Source of the DNA: Virgibacillus halotolerans
GTDB taxonomy: Bacteria > Bacillota > Bacilli > Bacillales > Amphibacillaceae
Reading direction: 5' to 3'
Length of the DNA: 64,000 bases
Assembly: GCF_016908515.1 (NCBI RefSeq)
Contig: NZ_JAFBEA010000001.1
Span: 310,001 to 374,000 of the forward strand
Shown here: in pieces, positions 27,375 through 36,480 of the stretch
Layout of the letters: each line of letters begins with the position of its first letter
Numbering within the stretch: position 1 is the stretch's first letter
Made by a program: the position numbers and the translations under genes
The notes under the pieces: generated by a model
Database searches by the model: none
What the model was told of the DNA's origin: nothing
The model's input: only the letters and a program-made list of their open reading frames with translations

Positions 27375-28352
27375 ATGGAAGAAATATTACGCTTGTTTCC
27401 AATTGAAATGAGACAGGCCATCCAAATTAAAATTGCGGGTAGATGGCATCTGCTTCAGGAAATTCGTTTTCGCTTAGATCAGCCAATCGAATTCATCTTT
27501 GATAAACACATTGAAACGATTGAAACAATCAGACCTGAAAAGCAGGACAGCATATTTGTAGTCAATCAGCTTAGTGAATTCTCATTGTATCGTATGGAGG
27601 ATGAACTTCGCGAAGGTTATATGACGATTGAAGGCGGTCATCGTGTTGGATTAGCTGGTAAAGTAAACACGCGCAACGGGGAAGTAAAAGCGATTCAGTA
27701 TATTACATTTTTAAATATTCGAATTGCCAAAGAACAAATTGGTGCAGCATTACCAGTACTCCCCTATATATATAAGCGCAATTATTTTAATACGCTTTTT
27801 GTTGGCCCGCCGCAAACAGGGAAAACAACGTTGATTAGAGATATAACCCGATTAATTGCAACAGGTTGGAAAAACGTTGCAGCAAAGAAGGTCGGTGTTA
27901 TTGATGAGCGTTCTGAAATTGGTGCAAGCATCAAAGGTATCCCACAGCATGATTTAGGACCGAGAACGGACGTTATGGATGCGTGTCCGAAAGCAGAAGG
28001 TATGATGATGATGATCAGATCTATGTCTCCTGATGTTTTAGTTGTAGATGAGATTGGCAGCAGGAAAGATGTGGATGCGTTACTTGAGGCGATCAATGCT
28101 GGTGTTACTGTTATTTGTTCGATCCATGGGCGCGATTTAATAGAGCTAAAAAGAAGACCCTCGTTAACCAGTTTATTTCAACAAAAAGTTTTCGAACGCA
28201 TCGTTATTTTAGAAAGGCATACAACACCGGGCCATATTCACCGTATTTATAATCAGAATGAGGAAAATATTTTACAGAAATCGAGGCGCTTATCAGATGA
28301 AATGGATAGGAGCACTTCTTCTTATAGGCACAACTACATGGATGGGGTTTGA
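27375..28352 (+). CDS. spoIIIAA: Stage III sporulation protein AA (secretion-type ATPase)
   Basis: Mother-cell ATPase of the SpoIIIA-SpoIIQ channel that links mother cell and forespore. The 325-residue protein has Walker A GPPQTGKTTLIRD, the GVIDERSEIG segment and Walker B DVLVVDEIGS, as in type II/IV secretion ATPases. ATGs occur at 27369 and 27375; the second is preferred because GGGG is 8 bases upstream. First gene of the eight-gene operon; it overlaps spoIIIAB by 56 bp. Confidence 0.95.
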   Translation: MEEILRLFPIEMRQAIQIKIAGRWHLLQEIRFRLDQPIEFIFDKHIETIETIRPEKQDSIFVVNQLSEFSLYRMEDELREGYMTIEGGHRVGLAGKVNTRNGEVKAIQYITFLNIRIAKEQIGAALPVLPYIYKRNYFNTLFVGPPQTGKTTLIRDITRLIATGWKNVAAKKVGVIDERSEIGASIKGIPQHDLGPRTDVMDACPKAEGMMMMIRSMSPDVLVVDEIGSRKDVDALLEAINAGVTVICSIHGRDLIELKRRPSLTSLFQQKVFERIVILERHTTPGHIHRIYNQNEENILQKSRRLSDEMDRSTSSYRHNYMDGV

Positions 28353-28809
28353 ATGGAGTAAACGGTTATCCAAAAGACCGAAGCATATTAGACAGTTTAA
28401 AAGTGCACTGCAAATATTGGAGGCAGAGATTTTATATAGTCAATTACCATTACAGGACGCTTTTACGGTCGTTGCTAAACAAATCCCGGATCCAACAAAA
28501 TCCTTTTTTGAATTACTGGGTCAACATATGCAAAGTGAAAATACGGAGCTATTTTCACTATGGAATGAAAGTATTGACCAATTGATGCAGATATCGTATT
28601 TAGGCGATACAGAAAAGGAAATACTAAAACAATTTGGGCGTACATTGGGACAGCATGACTTCTACCAACAGCAAAAGCACATTCAGCTTACAGTGAACCA
28701 CTTGGATCGGGAGCTGGAAGATGCAAGGGATAATCACAATAAATATAACAAAATGGCAAAGAGCTTAGGATTTCTATGTGGGTTATTTATCGTATTACTG
28801 CTCATTTAG
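28297..28809 (+). CDS. spoIIIAB: Stage III sporulation protein AB
   Basis: A 170-residue membrane protein of the SpoIIIA channel, related to GspF-type platform proteins. It has a membrane segment at each end (about 4-19 and 153-170) and a helical cytoplasmic part. The start at 28297 (MKWIGALLL) agrees with the family length of 171; the frame is open further upstream inside spoIIIAA. Confidence 0.92.
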   Translation: MKWIGALLLIGTTTWMGFEWSKRLSKRPKHIRQFKSALQILEAEILYSQLPLQDAFTVVAKQIPDPTKSFFELLGQHMQSENTELFSLWNESIDQLMQISYLGDTEKEILKQFGRTLGQHDFYQQQKHIQLTVNHLDRELEDARDNHNKYNKMAKSLGFLCGLFIVLLLI

Positions 28810-28827
28810 ATAGAGAGGGGTAGATCC

Positions 28828-29034
28828 GTGTTTACCGATGCAACTATCTTATTTCAAATTGCAGGAATTGGAATTATCGTGGCATTAATTCATACCATTT
28901 TAAAACAAATGGGAAAAGAAGAGATCGCTCAATTTGCCACATTACTCGGATTTATTATCGTCCTTGTCATCGTAATCAATGGCCTTGATGATTTGTTTCA
29001 ACAGATTAAATCTGTATTTCTTTTTCAGGGGTAA
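28828..29034 (+). CDS. spoIIIAC: Stage III sporulation protein AC
   Basis: A 68-residue protein with two membrane segments (about 7-25 and 36-55). It fits SpoIIIAC in size, position and the QFATLLGFIIVLVIV helix. The start is a GTG at 28828 after GAGAGGGG. It is part of the feeding-tube channel of the engulfed forespore. Confidence 0.93.
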   Translation: MFTDATILFQIAGIGIIVALIHTILKQMGKEEIAQFATLLGFIIVLVIVINGLDDLFQQIKSVFLFQG

Positions 29035-29039
29035 TCAAC

Positions 29040-29432
29040 ATGGACATCATACAAATTGTGCTTCTCGGGATTATAGCGAGCATTTTATATATTGTTTTAA
29101 AAGACATTCATGCATCCTTTGCATTTTTTCTTATCCTGATAACCGGAATCATTATATTTTTAGCGATCATTCAACAAATTGGCACCATCCTTACGTTAAT
29201 CCAGTCTCTAGGTGATAAAGCGAATGTAGAAGGCATGTACATGGAAACGATCTTAAAGATTATTGGCATTGCTTATATTGCTGAACTAGGAGCAAGTCTT
29301 ACCAAGGATGCTGGTCTTACTTCGGTCGCCACTAAAATTGAGATGGCCGGTAAAATTTTTATTTTATTATTGGCCGTACCGATTATTACTGCGGTCATTG
29401 AATCTATTTTAAGTTTTCTACCTACCACTTAG
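29040..29432 (+). CDS. spoIIIAD: Stage III sporulation protein AD
   Basis: A 130-residue protein with four hydrophobic segments, similar to a doubled SpoIIIAC, with the typical GLTSVATKIEMAGKIFILLLAVPI end. It begins 5 bases after spoIIIAC. It is a membrane part of the SpoIIIA channel in the mother-cell membrane. Confidence 0.94.
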   Translation: MDIIQIVLLGIIASILYIVLKDIHASFAFFLILITGIIIFLAIIQQIGTILTLIQSLGDKANVEGMYMETILKIIGIAYIAELGASLTKDAGLTSVATKIEMAGKIFILLLAVPIITAVIESILSFLPTT

Positions 29433-29469
29433 TTACAAAGCTTGGAAATAAAGGAGGCAATTATAGTGA

Positions 29470-30663
29470 ATGAAACCAAATAAGTTGTTCATAGCCATTT
29501 TATTCACTTTAATTTTCTTCCTGATGGGACAAGCACCTGTGACAGCAGAATCAGAATCGGAATCGGAATCGGACGATAACAACGCAGAAGATACCATTTT
29601 AGACGATATCTCATTTGACCATGTGGAGTCTTACTGGAATGAACTTGTAGATGAATATGGGGGTTATATACCAGAACTACAAAAAACAGGGATCTATGAT
29701 TTTATTAAGAGTAAGGGATCCTTTTCGATTAAAAATACCGTTTTCGGATTTATTGAATATTTATTTCACGAGCTTATTTTAAATGGTAAATTACTTGGGT
29801 TATTGCTTATTCTTACATTGTTTTCTATCGTATTACAAACGATGCACACTGCGTTTGAAGGCAGTGCAGTCAGTAAAATAGCCTATTTTGTTGTGTATAT
29901 TGTCCTGCTGTTTATTGCTTTAAATAGTTTTTACGCGGCAGTTGGGTATGCAAAAGAAGCCATTGACACAATGAGTAGCTTTATGATTGCCTTACTTCCG
30001 CTTGTACTGGGGTTAATGGCATCGTTTGGAAATCTTGCGGCAGTATCCTTTTTTCATCCGATTGTCATTTTCCTTATTCATTCCAGTGGTGTGCTTGTTT
30101 CTAACTTTATTTTACCATTACTGTTTTTTTCAGCATTGTTACTGATTGTTAGCAGCTTAAATGAGAATTATAAAGTAACCCATTTGGCAAACTTATTTAA
30201 GTCCATCGGTTTAGGTGTCCTTGGCGTGTTTTTGACGATATTTCTTGGGGTGATGTCTGTACAAGGAGCTGTTAGTGCTGTACAGGACGGTGTAGCTATG
30301 AAAACAGCTAAGTTTATTACTGGAAATTTCATCCCGGTTGTAGGCAGGACCTTTACAGATGCTGCTGATACGATGTTAAGTGCCTCCTTATTATTAAAAA
30401 ATGCAGTCGGGCTCGTTGGCGTTATTGTCATTTTGTTTTTTGCTTTATTTCCGGCAATTAAAATTTTCGCCATAGCGGTCATATATAAAATAGCGGCAGC
30501 TGTGTTACAGCCAATTGGCGACGGTCCTATCATAACAAGTTTAAATACGATCAGTAAATATATTGTTTATATTTTAGCCTGTTTGCTGGCGGTATCATTT
30601 ATGTTTTTGTTAGCCATCGTCATCATTGTTGTGGCGAGTAATATAACACTGCTCTTACGATAA
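29470..30663 (+). CDS. spoIIIAE: Stage III sporulation protein AE
   Basis: A 397-residue polytopic membrane protein, the largest of the channel set. It has a signal peptide (1-26), an acidic Ser-Glu tract (about 27-35) encoded by a short DNA repeat, a soluble part, and about eight membrane helices. AGGAGG lies 11 bases before the ATG. The Ser-Glu tract is an oddity of this strain's protein; the remainder fits the family. Confidence 0.94.
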   Translation: MKPNKLFIAILFTLIFFLMGQAPVTAESESESESDDNNAEDTILDDISFDHVESYWNELVDEYGGYIPELQKTGIYDFIKSKGSFSIKNTVFGFIEYLFHELILNGKLLGLLLILTLFSIVLQTMHTAFEGSAVSKIAYFVVYIVLLFIALNSFYAAVGYAKEAIDTMSSFMIALLPLVLGLMASFGNLAAVSFFHPIVIFLIHSSGVLVSNFILPLLFFSALLLIVSSLNENYKVTHLANLFKSIGLGVLGVFLTIFLGVMSVQGAVSAVQDGVAMKTAKFITGNFIPVVGRTFTDAADTMLSASLLLKNAVGLVGVIVILFFALFPAIKIFAIAVIYKIAAAVLQPIGDGPIITSLNTISKYIVYILACLLAVSFMFLLAIVIIVVASNITLLLR

Positions 30664-30674
30664 GGTGATAAAAA

Positions 30675-31298
30675 ATGGATTTGCTTATTCAATGGGTGAC
30701 ACAAATCATTGTATTTTTACTTTTGGCAGCTGTCATTGATTTACTCATTCCAGCTACTGCGATGAAGAAGTATATCAGACTTGTGGTTGGGCTGGTTTTA
30801 ATATTAATCTTCTTAAAGCCGGTATTCTTTTTATTTAATATTGATATTCATCAAGCGCTGGAAACCTCATTCTCACAGCTTAATCAGGAGAAATGGAAAG
30901 ATGAATCTGTAGAAAATTTAATAGAAATGCAAAAAAGTGAAATAGAAGGCACACAGGATGCATATATTTTAGAACAAATGGCTGTCCAATTAAAAGATAT
31001 AGCAAAGGATCCTTTATTAGAGAAATTTCAAATAGAAATCGCACATATAGAATTTCTCTTTTCAACTGAGAATAACTATACATTTGAGGATCTGGAGGAA
31101 GTCATTGTATATCTTCGGGAATCAGACGGCGGGGAGGGAGCAGTGAATGCGATTGATGAAGTGGTAATTGACACAGATGACGACCCGATAGTTCATGAAG
31201 AAGGACAGGATGATGAACAGATCAAATCACTGTTATATGAAATATGGGAGCTTCATGATAAGAAGTTGACGGTGAATTGGGAGGGAGGGGCATCTTGA
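30675..31298 (+). CDS. spoIIIAF: Stage III sporulation protein AF
   Basis: A 207-residue protein with two N-terminal membrane helices (about 6-26 and 35-56) and a soluble C-terminal domain that resembles the ring-forming domains of secretion systems. The typical pattern ends VNWEGGAS. Its stop overlaps the TTG start of spoIIIAG (TTGA), so the two are coupled. Confidence 0.93.
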   Translation: MDLLIQWVTQIIVFLLLAAVIDLLIPATAMKKYIRLVVGLVLILIFLKPVFFLFNIDIHQALETSFSQLNQEKWKDESVENLIEMQKSEIEGTQDAYILEQMAVQLKDIAKDPLLEKFQIEIAHIEFLFSTENNYTFEDLEEVIVYLRESDGGEGAVNAIDEVVIDTDDDPIVHEEGQDDEQIKSLLYEIWELHDKKLTVNWEGGAS

Positions 31299-31936
31299 AA
31301 AAAAAACCGGAAGAACTATTCAATTCAGAAAAAGTAAAGGAAAAATTGAAAAATCCATCGAAGAAAACAAGGTATATTATCGTACTTGCGCTTGCAGGCT
31401 TACTGCTGCTCATTATCAGTAATGTATTTAGTACATCAAAAAACGAAACGGATACAGATGCGGACTACCAATTGGATAGTCAAAACCAGCAGCCTGCGCA
31501 AAAATCAGTTTCTGAAGAAGAAACAGCGACATCTGATGTAAACGAATTAGAAAAAAGCTATGAAAAGGATTTGGTGGAAATGTTGAACAAAATAAAAGGC
31601 GTATCTGAAGTTGAGGTAATGGTAAATCTAGATTCCACCAACGTGAAGGTATATGAAAAAAACTTAGTGAAAGGTCAACAAACAACAGATGAATCGGATC
31701 GTAATGGCGGGACAAGAAAAGTGGAAGACAACACAGAGGATTCCCAAGCCGTACTAGTTAGGCAGGGAGAAAAGGAGGTGCCGCTGCTCATCCAAACTGA
31801 AAAGCCGGACGTTAGGGGTGTGTTTGTTGTAGCAAAAGGCGTAGACCATGCAACAGTAAAGAAATGGATGATTGAATCTGTCTCACGTGTACTCGATGTT
31901 CCAACACATAAAATATCTGTAATGCCAAAAAATTAA
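31295..31936 (+). CDS. spoIIIAG: Stage III sporulation protein AG
   Basis: A 213-residue single-pass protein with a membrane segment (about 27-47) and an intermembrane-space domain that forms the large SpoIIIAG ring. The start is a TTG at 31295 preceded by GGGAGGGAGGGG, an exceptionally strong ribosome site, and it overlaps the spoIIIAF stop. Conserved segments are MLNKIKGVSEVEVMVNLDS and GVFVVAKGVDHATVK. Confidence 0.93.
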   Translation: MKKKPEELFNSEKVKEKLKNPSKKTRYIIVLALAGLLLLIISNVFSTSKNETDTDADYQLDSQNQQPAQKSVSEEETATSDVNELEKSYEKDLVEMLNKIKGVSEVEVMVNLDSTNVKVYEKNLVKGQQTTDESDRNGGTRKVEDNTEDSQAVLVRQGEKEVPLLIQTEKPDVRGVFVVAKGVDHATVKKWMIESVSRVLDVPTHKISVMPKN

Positions 31937-31949
31937 GGAGGAAAAAAAT

Positions 31950-32507
31950 ATGATGAAGAAACAAACGGTATGGTTGTTAACAATGCTTAGTTTAATGATT
32001 GTGTTAAGTGCTTATTACATGCTTTCAGATGGAAGTGAAAATCTGGCCTATATTGATAATGGACAGGATAGTAAGCAGGAAGCGGTACCAACGGATTCAA
32101 CAGAAGCAGAGGATGACTCGGAAGTAACAGATATTACGAACGTCGCAGATGATGAATTGTTCACAACCATCCGCATGCAGCTACAAGATGAGCGTAATAT
32201 GAAGAAAGAACGGCTAACAGATGTGGTTGCTTCCAGTAGTTCCACAACGAATGAGAAAGACGAAGCTTTAAAAGATATAGATGTGCTGGAGGACTTGTCA
32301 TCCAAAGAGGTGATACTGGAAGAGTCGATTGCAAATGAAGCAGAATATGAGGACGTGTTAGTACGTTCAGATGAAGACAAAGTACATGTTCATGTTAAAA
32401 CGGACAAATTATCTGGCGAAGAAGCAAATAATATCATGCAGATAGTAAGAGATGAATTCGGTGAAATTCCCGTAGATGTAAATTTCCAGACACCTGAAAG
32501 TAAATAA
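31950..32507 (+). CDS. spoIIIAH: Stage III sporulation protein AH
   Basis: A 185-residue protein with an N-terminal anchor (about 8-24) and a C-terminal ring domain that binds SpoIIQ across the intermembrane space. The segment EYEDVLVRSDEDKVHVHVKT is part of this YscJ/FliF-like domain. It has AAGGAGG before the ATG and closes the operon before the terminator at 32517. Confidence 0.93.
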   Translation: MMKKQTVWLLTMLSLMIVLSAYYMLSDGSENLAYIDNGQDSKQEAVPTDSTEAEDDSEVTDITNVADDELFTTIRMQLQDERNMKKERLTDVVASSSSTTNEKDEALKDIDVLEDLSSKEVILEESIANEAEYEDVLVRSDEDKVHVHVKTDKLSGEEANNIMQIVRDEFGEIPVDVNFQTPESK

Positions 32508-32516
32508 TAAACTGGT

Positions 32517-32549
32517 AAAATCCGAACGCTTTTAATGGTTCGGATTTTT
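32517..32549 (+). terminator. Terminator of the spoIIIA operon
   Basis: An 11-bp stem (32517-32527 with 32538-32548) and a T run. Confidence 0.87.
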
Positions 32550-32732
32550 GATTCGCATTGAACCAATAACATTGTTATAATTATATAGATGACAATGGTT
32601 AAGTTTCTTTTTACATAATGGAATTACTTGCTTTTGGATTAATTCTTGATGTTTACTACTTGTTTATCGTAATATGTAATAGGAGTTATTCGTATCTAAT
32701 TACAATAGAATGAAAATGAAGGAGTGTCATAT

Positions 32733-33218
32733 ATGTTAAAAATTGAGGAAATACGTGAGATCATTGCATTGATTGATCAATCATCCATTAACGAATTTAC
32801 TTATGAAACAGAAGGAACGTCAGTCTCATTGAAAAAGTCATCAGAGCCAACCGTTGCCCAGCATGAAAAAATTATTGCTCCGATCGATCATACACAGGTG
32901 GCGACACCGACAGTGCAGCAACCGTCAGCAAATGGGGAGCAGACTGAACAGCCTGTTGTAGAAAGTGAAGTAGCTTATGATTATGAAATTGTTTCCCCAA
33001 TGGTTGGGACACTCTATGCTGCATCATCACCCGAAAAAGATGCATTCGTAAGTCAAGGCAGTAAAGTAACAAATGATACCGTTGTTTGTATAGTAGAAGC
33101 AATGAAATTATTCAATGAAATTGAAGCAGAAGTTACTGGAGAAATTGTAGAAGTATTAGTTGAAGATGGCGAGCTGGTGGAATATGGCCAACCGTTATTC
33201 AGAGTGAAGAAAAACTGA
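32733..33218 (+). CDS. accB: Acetyl-CoA carboxylase biotin carboxyl carrier protein
   Basis: Carries the carboxyl group on biotin in the first step of fatty acid synthesis. The 161-residue protein has a variable Pro/Ala/Gln linker (about 40-80) and a biotinyl domain with the modified lysine in EAMK (Lys125). The start at 32733 follows AAGGAGTG; the GTG at 32724 lies in that site. It forms an operon with accC, 11 bases away. Confidence 0.96.
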   Translation: MLKIEEIREIIALIDQSSINEFTYETEGTSVSLKKSSEPTVAQHEKIIAPIDHTQVATPTVQQPSANGEQTEQPVVESEVAYDYEIVSPMVGTLYAASSPEKDAFVSQGSKVTNDTVVCIVEAMKLFNEIEAEVTGEIVEVLVEDGELVEYGQPLFRVKKN

Positions 33219-33229
33219 GGGGTGAGCAT

Positions 33230-34588
33230 GTGATTAAAAAACTTCTAATAGCAAACAGAGGAGAAATTGCTGTAAGAATTATACGAGCATGTAAAGAATT
33301 AGATATAGAAACAGTTGCCGTATATTCAGAAGCAGATAAAGAGTCATTACATGTTCAACTGGCTGATGATGCATATTGTATCGGACCAACATTGAGTAAG
33401 GACAGCTACCTTAATTTTACCAATATCATGAGTGTTGCCACCCTAACAAAAGTTGATGCTGTTCATCCCGGCTATGGTTTTTTAGCCGAAAATGCCGATT
33501 TTGCGGAGATCTGTAAAGCGTGTAATATAATCTTTGTAGGACCGACACCGGAAGCCATTCAGAAGATGGGTATCAAAGATGTTGCAAGAGAAACAATGAA
33601 AAATGCAGATGTCCCAATTGTTCCAGGTTCAGATGGCATTATCGAGAGTGAAGAACAGGCGAAAGCGTTGGCTGGAGAAATCGGGTACCCAGTGATTATA
33701 AAAGCTACTGCAGGTGGCGGTGGTAAAGGGATCCGGGTAGCAAGATCGGAAACGGAACTTATTAATGGTATTCGGATTACACAGAAGGAAGCAGAAACAG
33801 CTTTTGGTAACCCAGGGGTCTATATTGAGAAGTTCATTGAAGATTTTCGTCATGTAGAAATTCAAGTGTTAGCCGATACACATGGAAACGTCGTCCATTT
33901 GGGTGAAAGAGATTGTTCGATTCAAAGAAGACTACAAAAGCTCGTAGAAGAAACACCGTCTCCCGCTATTACGCCTGACATTCGAAAGGAAATGGGAGAA
34001 GCGGCTGTGAAGGCTGCAAGAGCAGTTGACTATACAGGTGCTGGAACCATTGAATTTATTTTTGACAGAAAAAGCAAGGCATTTTATTTTATGGAAATGA
34101 ATACACGTATTCAAGTAGAACATCCCGTGACGGAAATGGTTACAGGAGTTGATTTAATCAAAGAACAAATCAATATTGCAAATAATGAAGCCCTTTCGTT
34201 TACACAAGAAGAAATTACATTTGAGGGATGGGCAATTGAGTGTCGGATAAACGCAGAGAATCCATTTAAAAACTTTATGCCTTCTGCTGGTACGATTGAT
34301 ATGTACCTACCGCCGGGTGGATATGGTGTAAGAGTGGATTCCGCAGCATACCCAGGGTACACCATCCCACCATATTACGACTCGATGATTGCAAAGTTAA
34401 TCACATATGCACCAACACGTGAAGAAGCGATCAAACGGATGAAACGCTCATTAGATGAATTTGTCATTGAAGGAATATTTACAACGATTCCTTTCCATCG
34501 CCTCATAATGGATCACGATGTTTTTGTGAAAGGCGATTTCAACACAAACTTCCTAGAGGAACATCCGATTCTGGAAAATGAGGAATAA
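33230..34588 (+). CDS. accC: Acetyl-CoA carboxylase, biotin carboxylase subunit
   Basis: Carboxylates biotin on AccB with ATP and bicarbonate. The 452-residue ATP-grasp enzyme shows [18 protein letters not shown], the glycine loop [28 protein letters not shown], and the active-site [13 protein letters not shown]. The start is a GTG at 33230 after GAGGGGTGAGC. Length agrees with the family. Confidence 0.97.
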   Translation: MIKKLLIANRGEIAVRIIRACKELDIETVAVYSEADKESLHVQLADDAYCIGPTLSKDSYLNFTNIMSVATLTKVDAVHPGYGFLAENADFAEICKACNIIFVGPTPEAIQKMGIKDVARETMKNADVPIVPGSDGIIESEEQAKALAGEIGYPVIIKATAGGGGKGIRVARSETELINGIRITQKEAETAFGNPGVYIEKFIEDFRHVEIQVLADTHGNVVHLGERDCSIQRRLQKLVEETPSPAITPDIRKEMGEAAVKAARAVDYTGAGTIEFIFDRKSKAFYFMEMNTRIQVEHPVTEMVTGVDLIKEQINIANNEALSFTQEEITFEGWAIECRINAENPFKNFMPSAGTIDMYLPPGGYGVRVDSAAYPGYTIPPYYDSMIAKLITYAPTREEAIKRMKRSLDEFVIEGIFTTIPFHRLIMDHDVFVKGDFNTNFLEEHPILENEE

Positions 34589-34607
34589 AGTGCTTTACGT
34601 TTTGGAT

Positions 34608-34705
34608 CGCAGAAAGAAATTATATCCACATTTTCTTTCTGCATAAGTGCAACTAAGGCTTTCGCCATAGAGCCTGGCAAAAAGCCAAGTTTTCTAATAT
34701 TTACT
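34608..34705 (+). repeat. Two hairpins between accC and yqhY
   Basis: A stem of about 11 bp (34610-34620 region paired with about 34633-34644) without a T tract is followed by a compact imperfect hairpin (about 34656-34695; CTTTCGCC pairing with GGCAAAAAG). Together they look like a structured leader or a dispersed repeat unit. Nothing here fits a riboswitch class that I know. Confidence 0.4.
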
Positions 34706-34724
34706 AAAATGAAGGAGTGAAAAC

Positions 34725-35123
34725 ATGAGTGAACAACCTTTATTGAATGTAAGTGATGACACTGGTTTAGGTAAAGTGGAAATTGCCCCTGAGGTAATAG
34801 AAGTTATTACTGGCATTGCAGCAACAGAAGTTGATGGACTTTTCGCTATGAGAGGAAATTTTGCTACTGGTGTTGTAGAACGTTTTGGAAAGAAGGCGCA
34901 TAGTAAAGGGGTGAAGGTGGAACTGACGAATTCGGGCATACTTATTGATCTGTATGTTGTCCTGAATTTTGGTGTTTCCATTCCCAAAGTAGCAGAAAAA
35001 CTGCAATCTAACATAAGGCAGACATTAAAAAATATGACTGCACTGGAAATCGATGAAATTAATATTCATGTTGTGGGTATCCAAATGGATGGAAAAGACC
35101 AAACAGATGAATATGACGAATAG
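34725..35123 (+). CDS. yqhY: Asp23/Gls24 family protein YqhY
   Basis: A 132-residue protein with the Asp23/Gls24 fold: GLGKVEIAPEVIEVITGIAATEVDGLFAMRG at the start and VKVELTNSGILIDLYVVLNFG in the middle. Members are linked to envelope stress and to acetyl-CoA carboxylase balance (loss of yqhY in B. subtilis selects acc mutations). It follows accBC but has its own leader and terminator. GAAGGAG precedes the ATG. Confidence 0.94.
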   Translation: MSEQPLLNVSDDTGLGKVEIAPEVIEVITGIAATEVDGLFAMRGNFATGVVERFGKKAHSKGVKVELTNSGILIDLYVVLNFGVSIPKVAEKLQSNIRQTLKNMTALEIDEINIHVVGIQMDGKDQTDEYDE

Positions 35124-35131
35124 ATTATGTG

Positions 35132-35166
35132 TGTCAGAGGACCTGATCCTCTGACATTGTTTTTTA
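35132..35166 (+). terminator. Terminator after yqhY
   Basis: A perfect 10-bp stem (35132-35141 with 35147-35156) followed by TTGTTTTTT. Confidence 0.85.
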
Positions 35167-35230
35167 ATTTCTATTTCCCGTTAATCATGTTATTATTTGT
35201 AGGAGATATGTTCAGAAGGAGCAATGAAAG

Positions 35231-35611
35231 ATGAATCGACACACAGCAAGGGAAAAGGCATTTCAGATATTATTTCAACTGGATATGAATGATTTTGAAC
35301 CAAAACAGGCAATGAATGATTTTTTAGAGGCAGAAGAACACGATATGTTTTTAACATTGCTAGTTGAAGGAGTTACAACAAATAAGCTCGAAGTGGATCG
35401 TATCATTTCGGACAACCTTGCGAATTGGTCATTACAACGCCTCGCATCTGTTGAAAAAACTATTTTACGCGTGGCCACATATGAAATTCATTATATGGAA
35501 GACATACCTACAAACGTTTCCATCAATGAGGCAATTGAATTAGGTAATAGATACGGAGACGAGAAGTCAGGCAAATTTATTAATGGCGTATTGTCAAAGA
35601 TCATAGCATAA
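35231..35611 (+). CDS. nusB: Transcription antitermination factor NusB
   Basis: A 126-residue all-helical factor that binds boxA RNA with NusE in rRNA antitermination. Clear marks are the start NRHTAREKAFQILFQLD, SVEKTILRVATYEI and the PTNVSINEAIELGNRYGDEKSGKFINGVL end. AGAAGGAGC precedes the ATG. First of a folate/exonuclease/isoprenoid cluster with short gaps. Confidence 0.96.
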   Translation: MNRHTAREKAFQILFQLDMNDFEPKQAMNDFLEAEEHDMFLTLLVEGVTTNKLEVDRIISDNLANWSLQRLASVEKTILRVATYEIHYMEDIPTNVSINEAIELGNRYGDEKSGKFINGVLSKIIA

Positions 35612-35625
35612 AGGGGATGGAAGCT

Positions 35626-36480
35626 ATGTCAGCTGAAGTTATTAATGGAAAAGAATTAGCACATGAATTACGAATGGAAATGAAAGAACAGGTCAGTCAA
35701 TTGAAACAAAGTGGTATCACACCACATTTGACGGTTATTTTAGTAGGGGATAACCCTGCATCAAGGTCCTACATTCGCGGGAAAGAAAAAGCAGCTGCTG
35801 AAACAGGCATGTCTTCGGATGTTATTGAACTGCCCGCATCCACAACAGAGGATGCATTACTGCAAGAAATAACAAAATTAAATGAGGATGCGTCTGTACA
35901 TGGAATTTTAGTCCAACTACCGCTCCCAGATCAAATTAGCGAAAAACAAATCATAGAAGCGATTAGCCCAGCTAAGGATGTTGATGGTTTTCATCCGATT
36001 AATATTGGGCGGATGATGACCGGAGATGATGCATTCCTTTCATGTACACCATACGGCATCGTAACGATGATTAAATCCAAAGCTATTCCAATCGCAGGGA
36101 AACACGCGGTGATTATTGGGCGCAGTAATATCGTTGGTAAACCTGTAGGACAATTACTGCTTAATGAAAATGCTACAGTTACCTATTGCCACTCCAAAAC
36201 AGAAAACCTGAAGGAATTTACGAAACAGGCTGATATATTAGTTGTTGCTGTTGGAAAGGCACATGCAATTAATCAGGATTATATTAAAGAAGGTGCCACA
36301 GTGATCGATGTAGGTATTAATCGTCAGGCAGATGGTAAGTTAACAGGAGATGTAGACTTCGAAAGTGCGCAGGAAAAAGCTGCTTATATTACACCAGTAC
36401 CTAAAGGTGTTGGCCCAATGACCATTACAATGTTGTTAAAAAACACCATAAAAGCAGCAAAAGGATTGTCCAGTCATTGA
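35626..36480 (+). CDS. folD: Bifunctional methylene-THF dehydrogenase/methenyl-THF cyclohydrolase
   Basis: Interconverts 5,10-methylene-THF and 10-formyl-THF with NADP. The 284-residue protein has LTVILVGDNPASRSYIRGKEKAA (active-site Tyr and Lys), HGILVQLPLP, and the NAD(P) loop IIGRSNIVGKPVG. The start at 35626 fits homologues, with AAAGGGG 9 bases upstream; another ATG at 35617 lies next to that site. It overlaps xseA by 4 bp (TTGA). Confidence 0.96.
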   Translation: MSAEVINGKELAHELRMEMKEQVSQLKQSGITPHLTVILVGDNPASRSYIRGKEKAAAETGMSSDVIELPASTTEDALLQEITKLNEDASVHGILVQLPLPDQISEKQIIEAISPAKDVDGFHPINIGRMMTGDDAFLSCTPYGIVTMIKSKAIPIAGKHAVIIGRSNIVGKPVGQLLLNENATVTYCHSKTENLKEFTKQADILVVAVGKAHAINQDYIKEGATVIDVGINRQADGKLTGDVDFESAQEKAAYITPVPKGVGPMTITMLLKNTIKAAKGLSSH

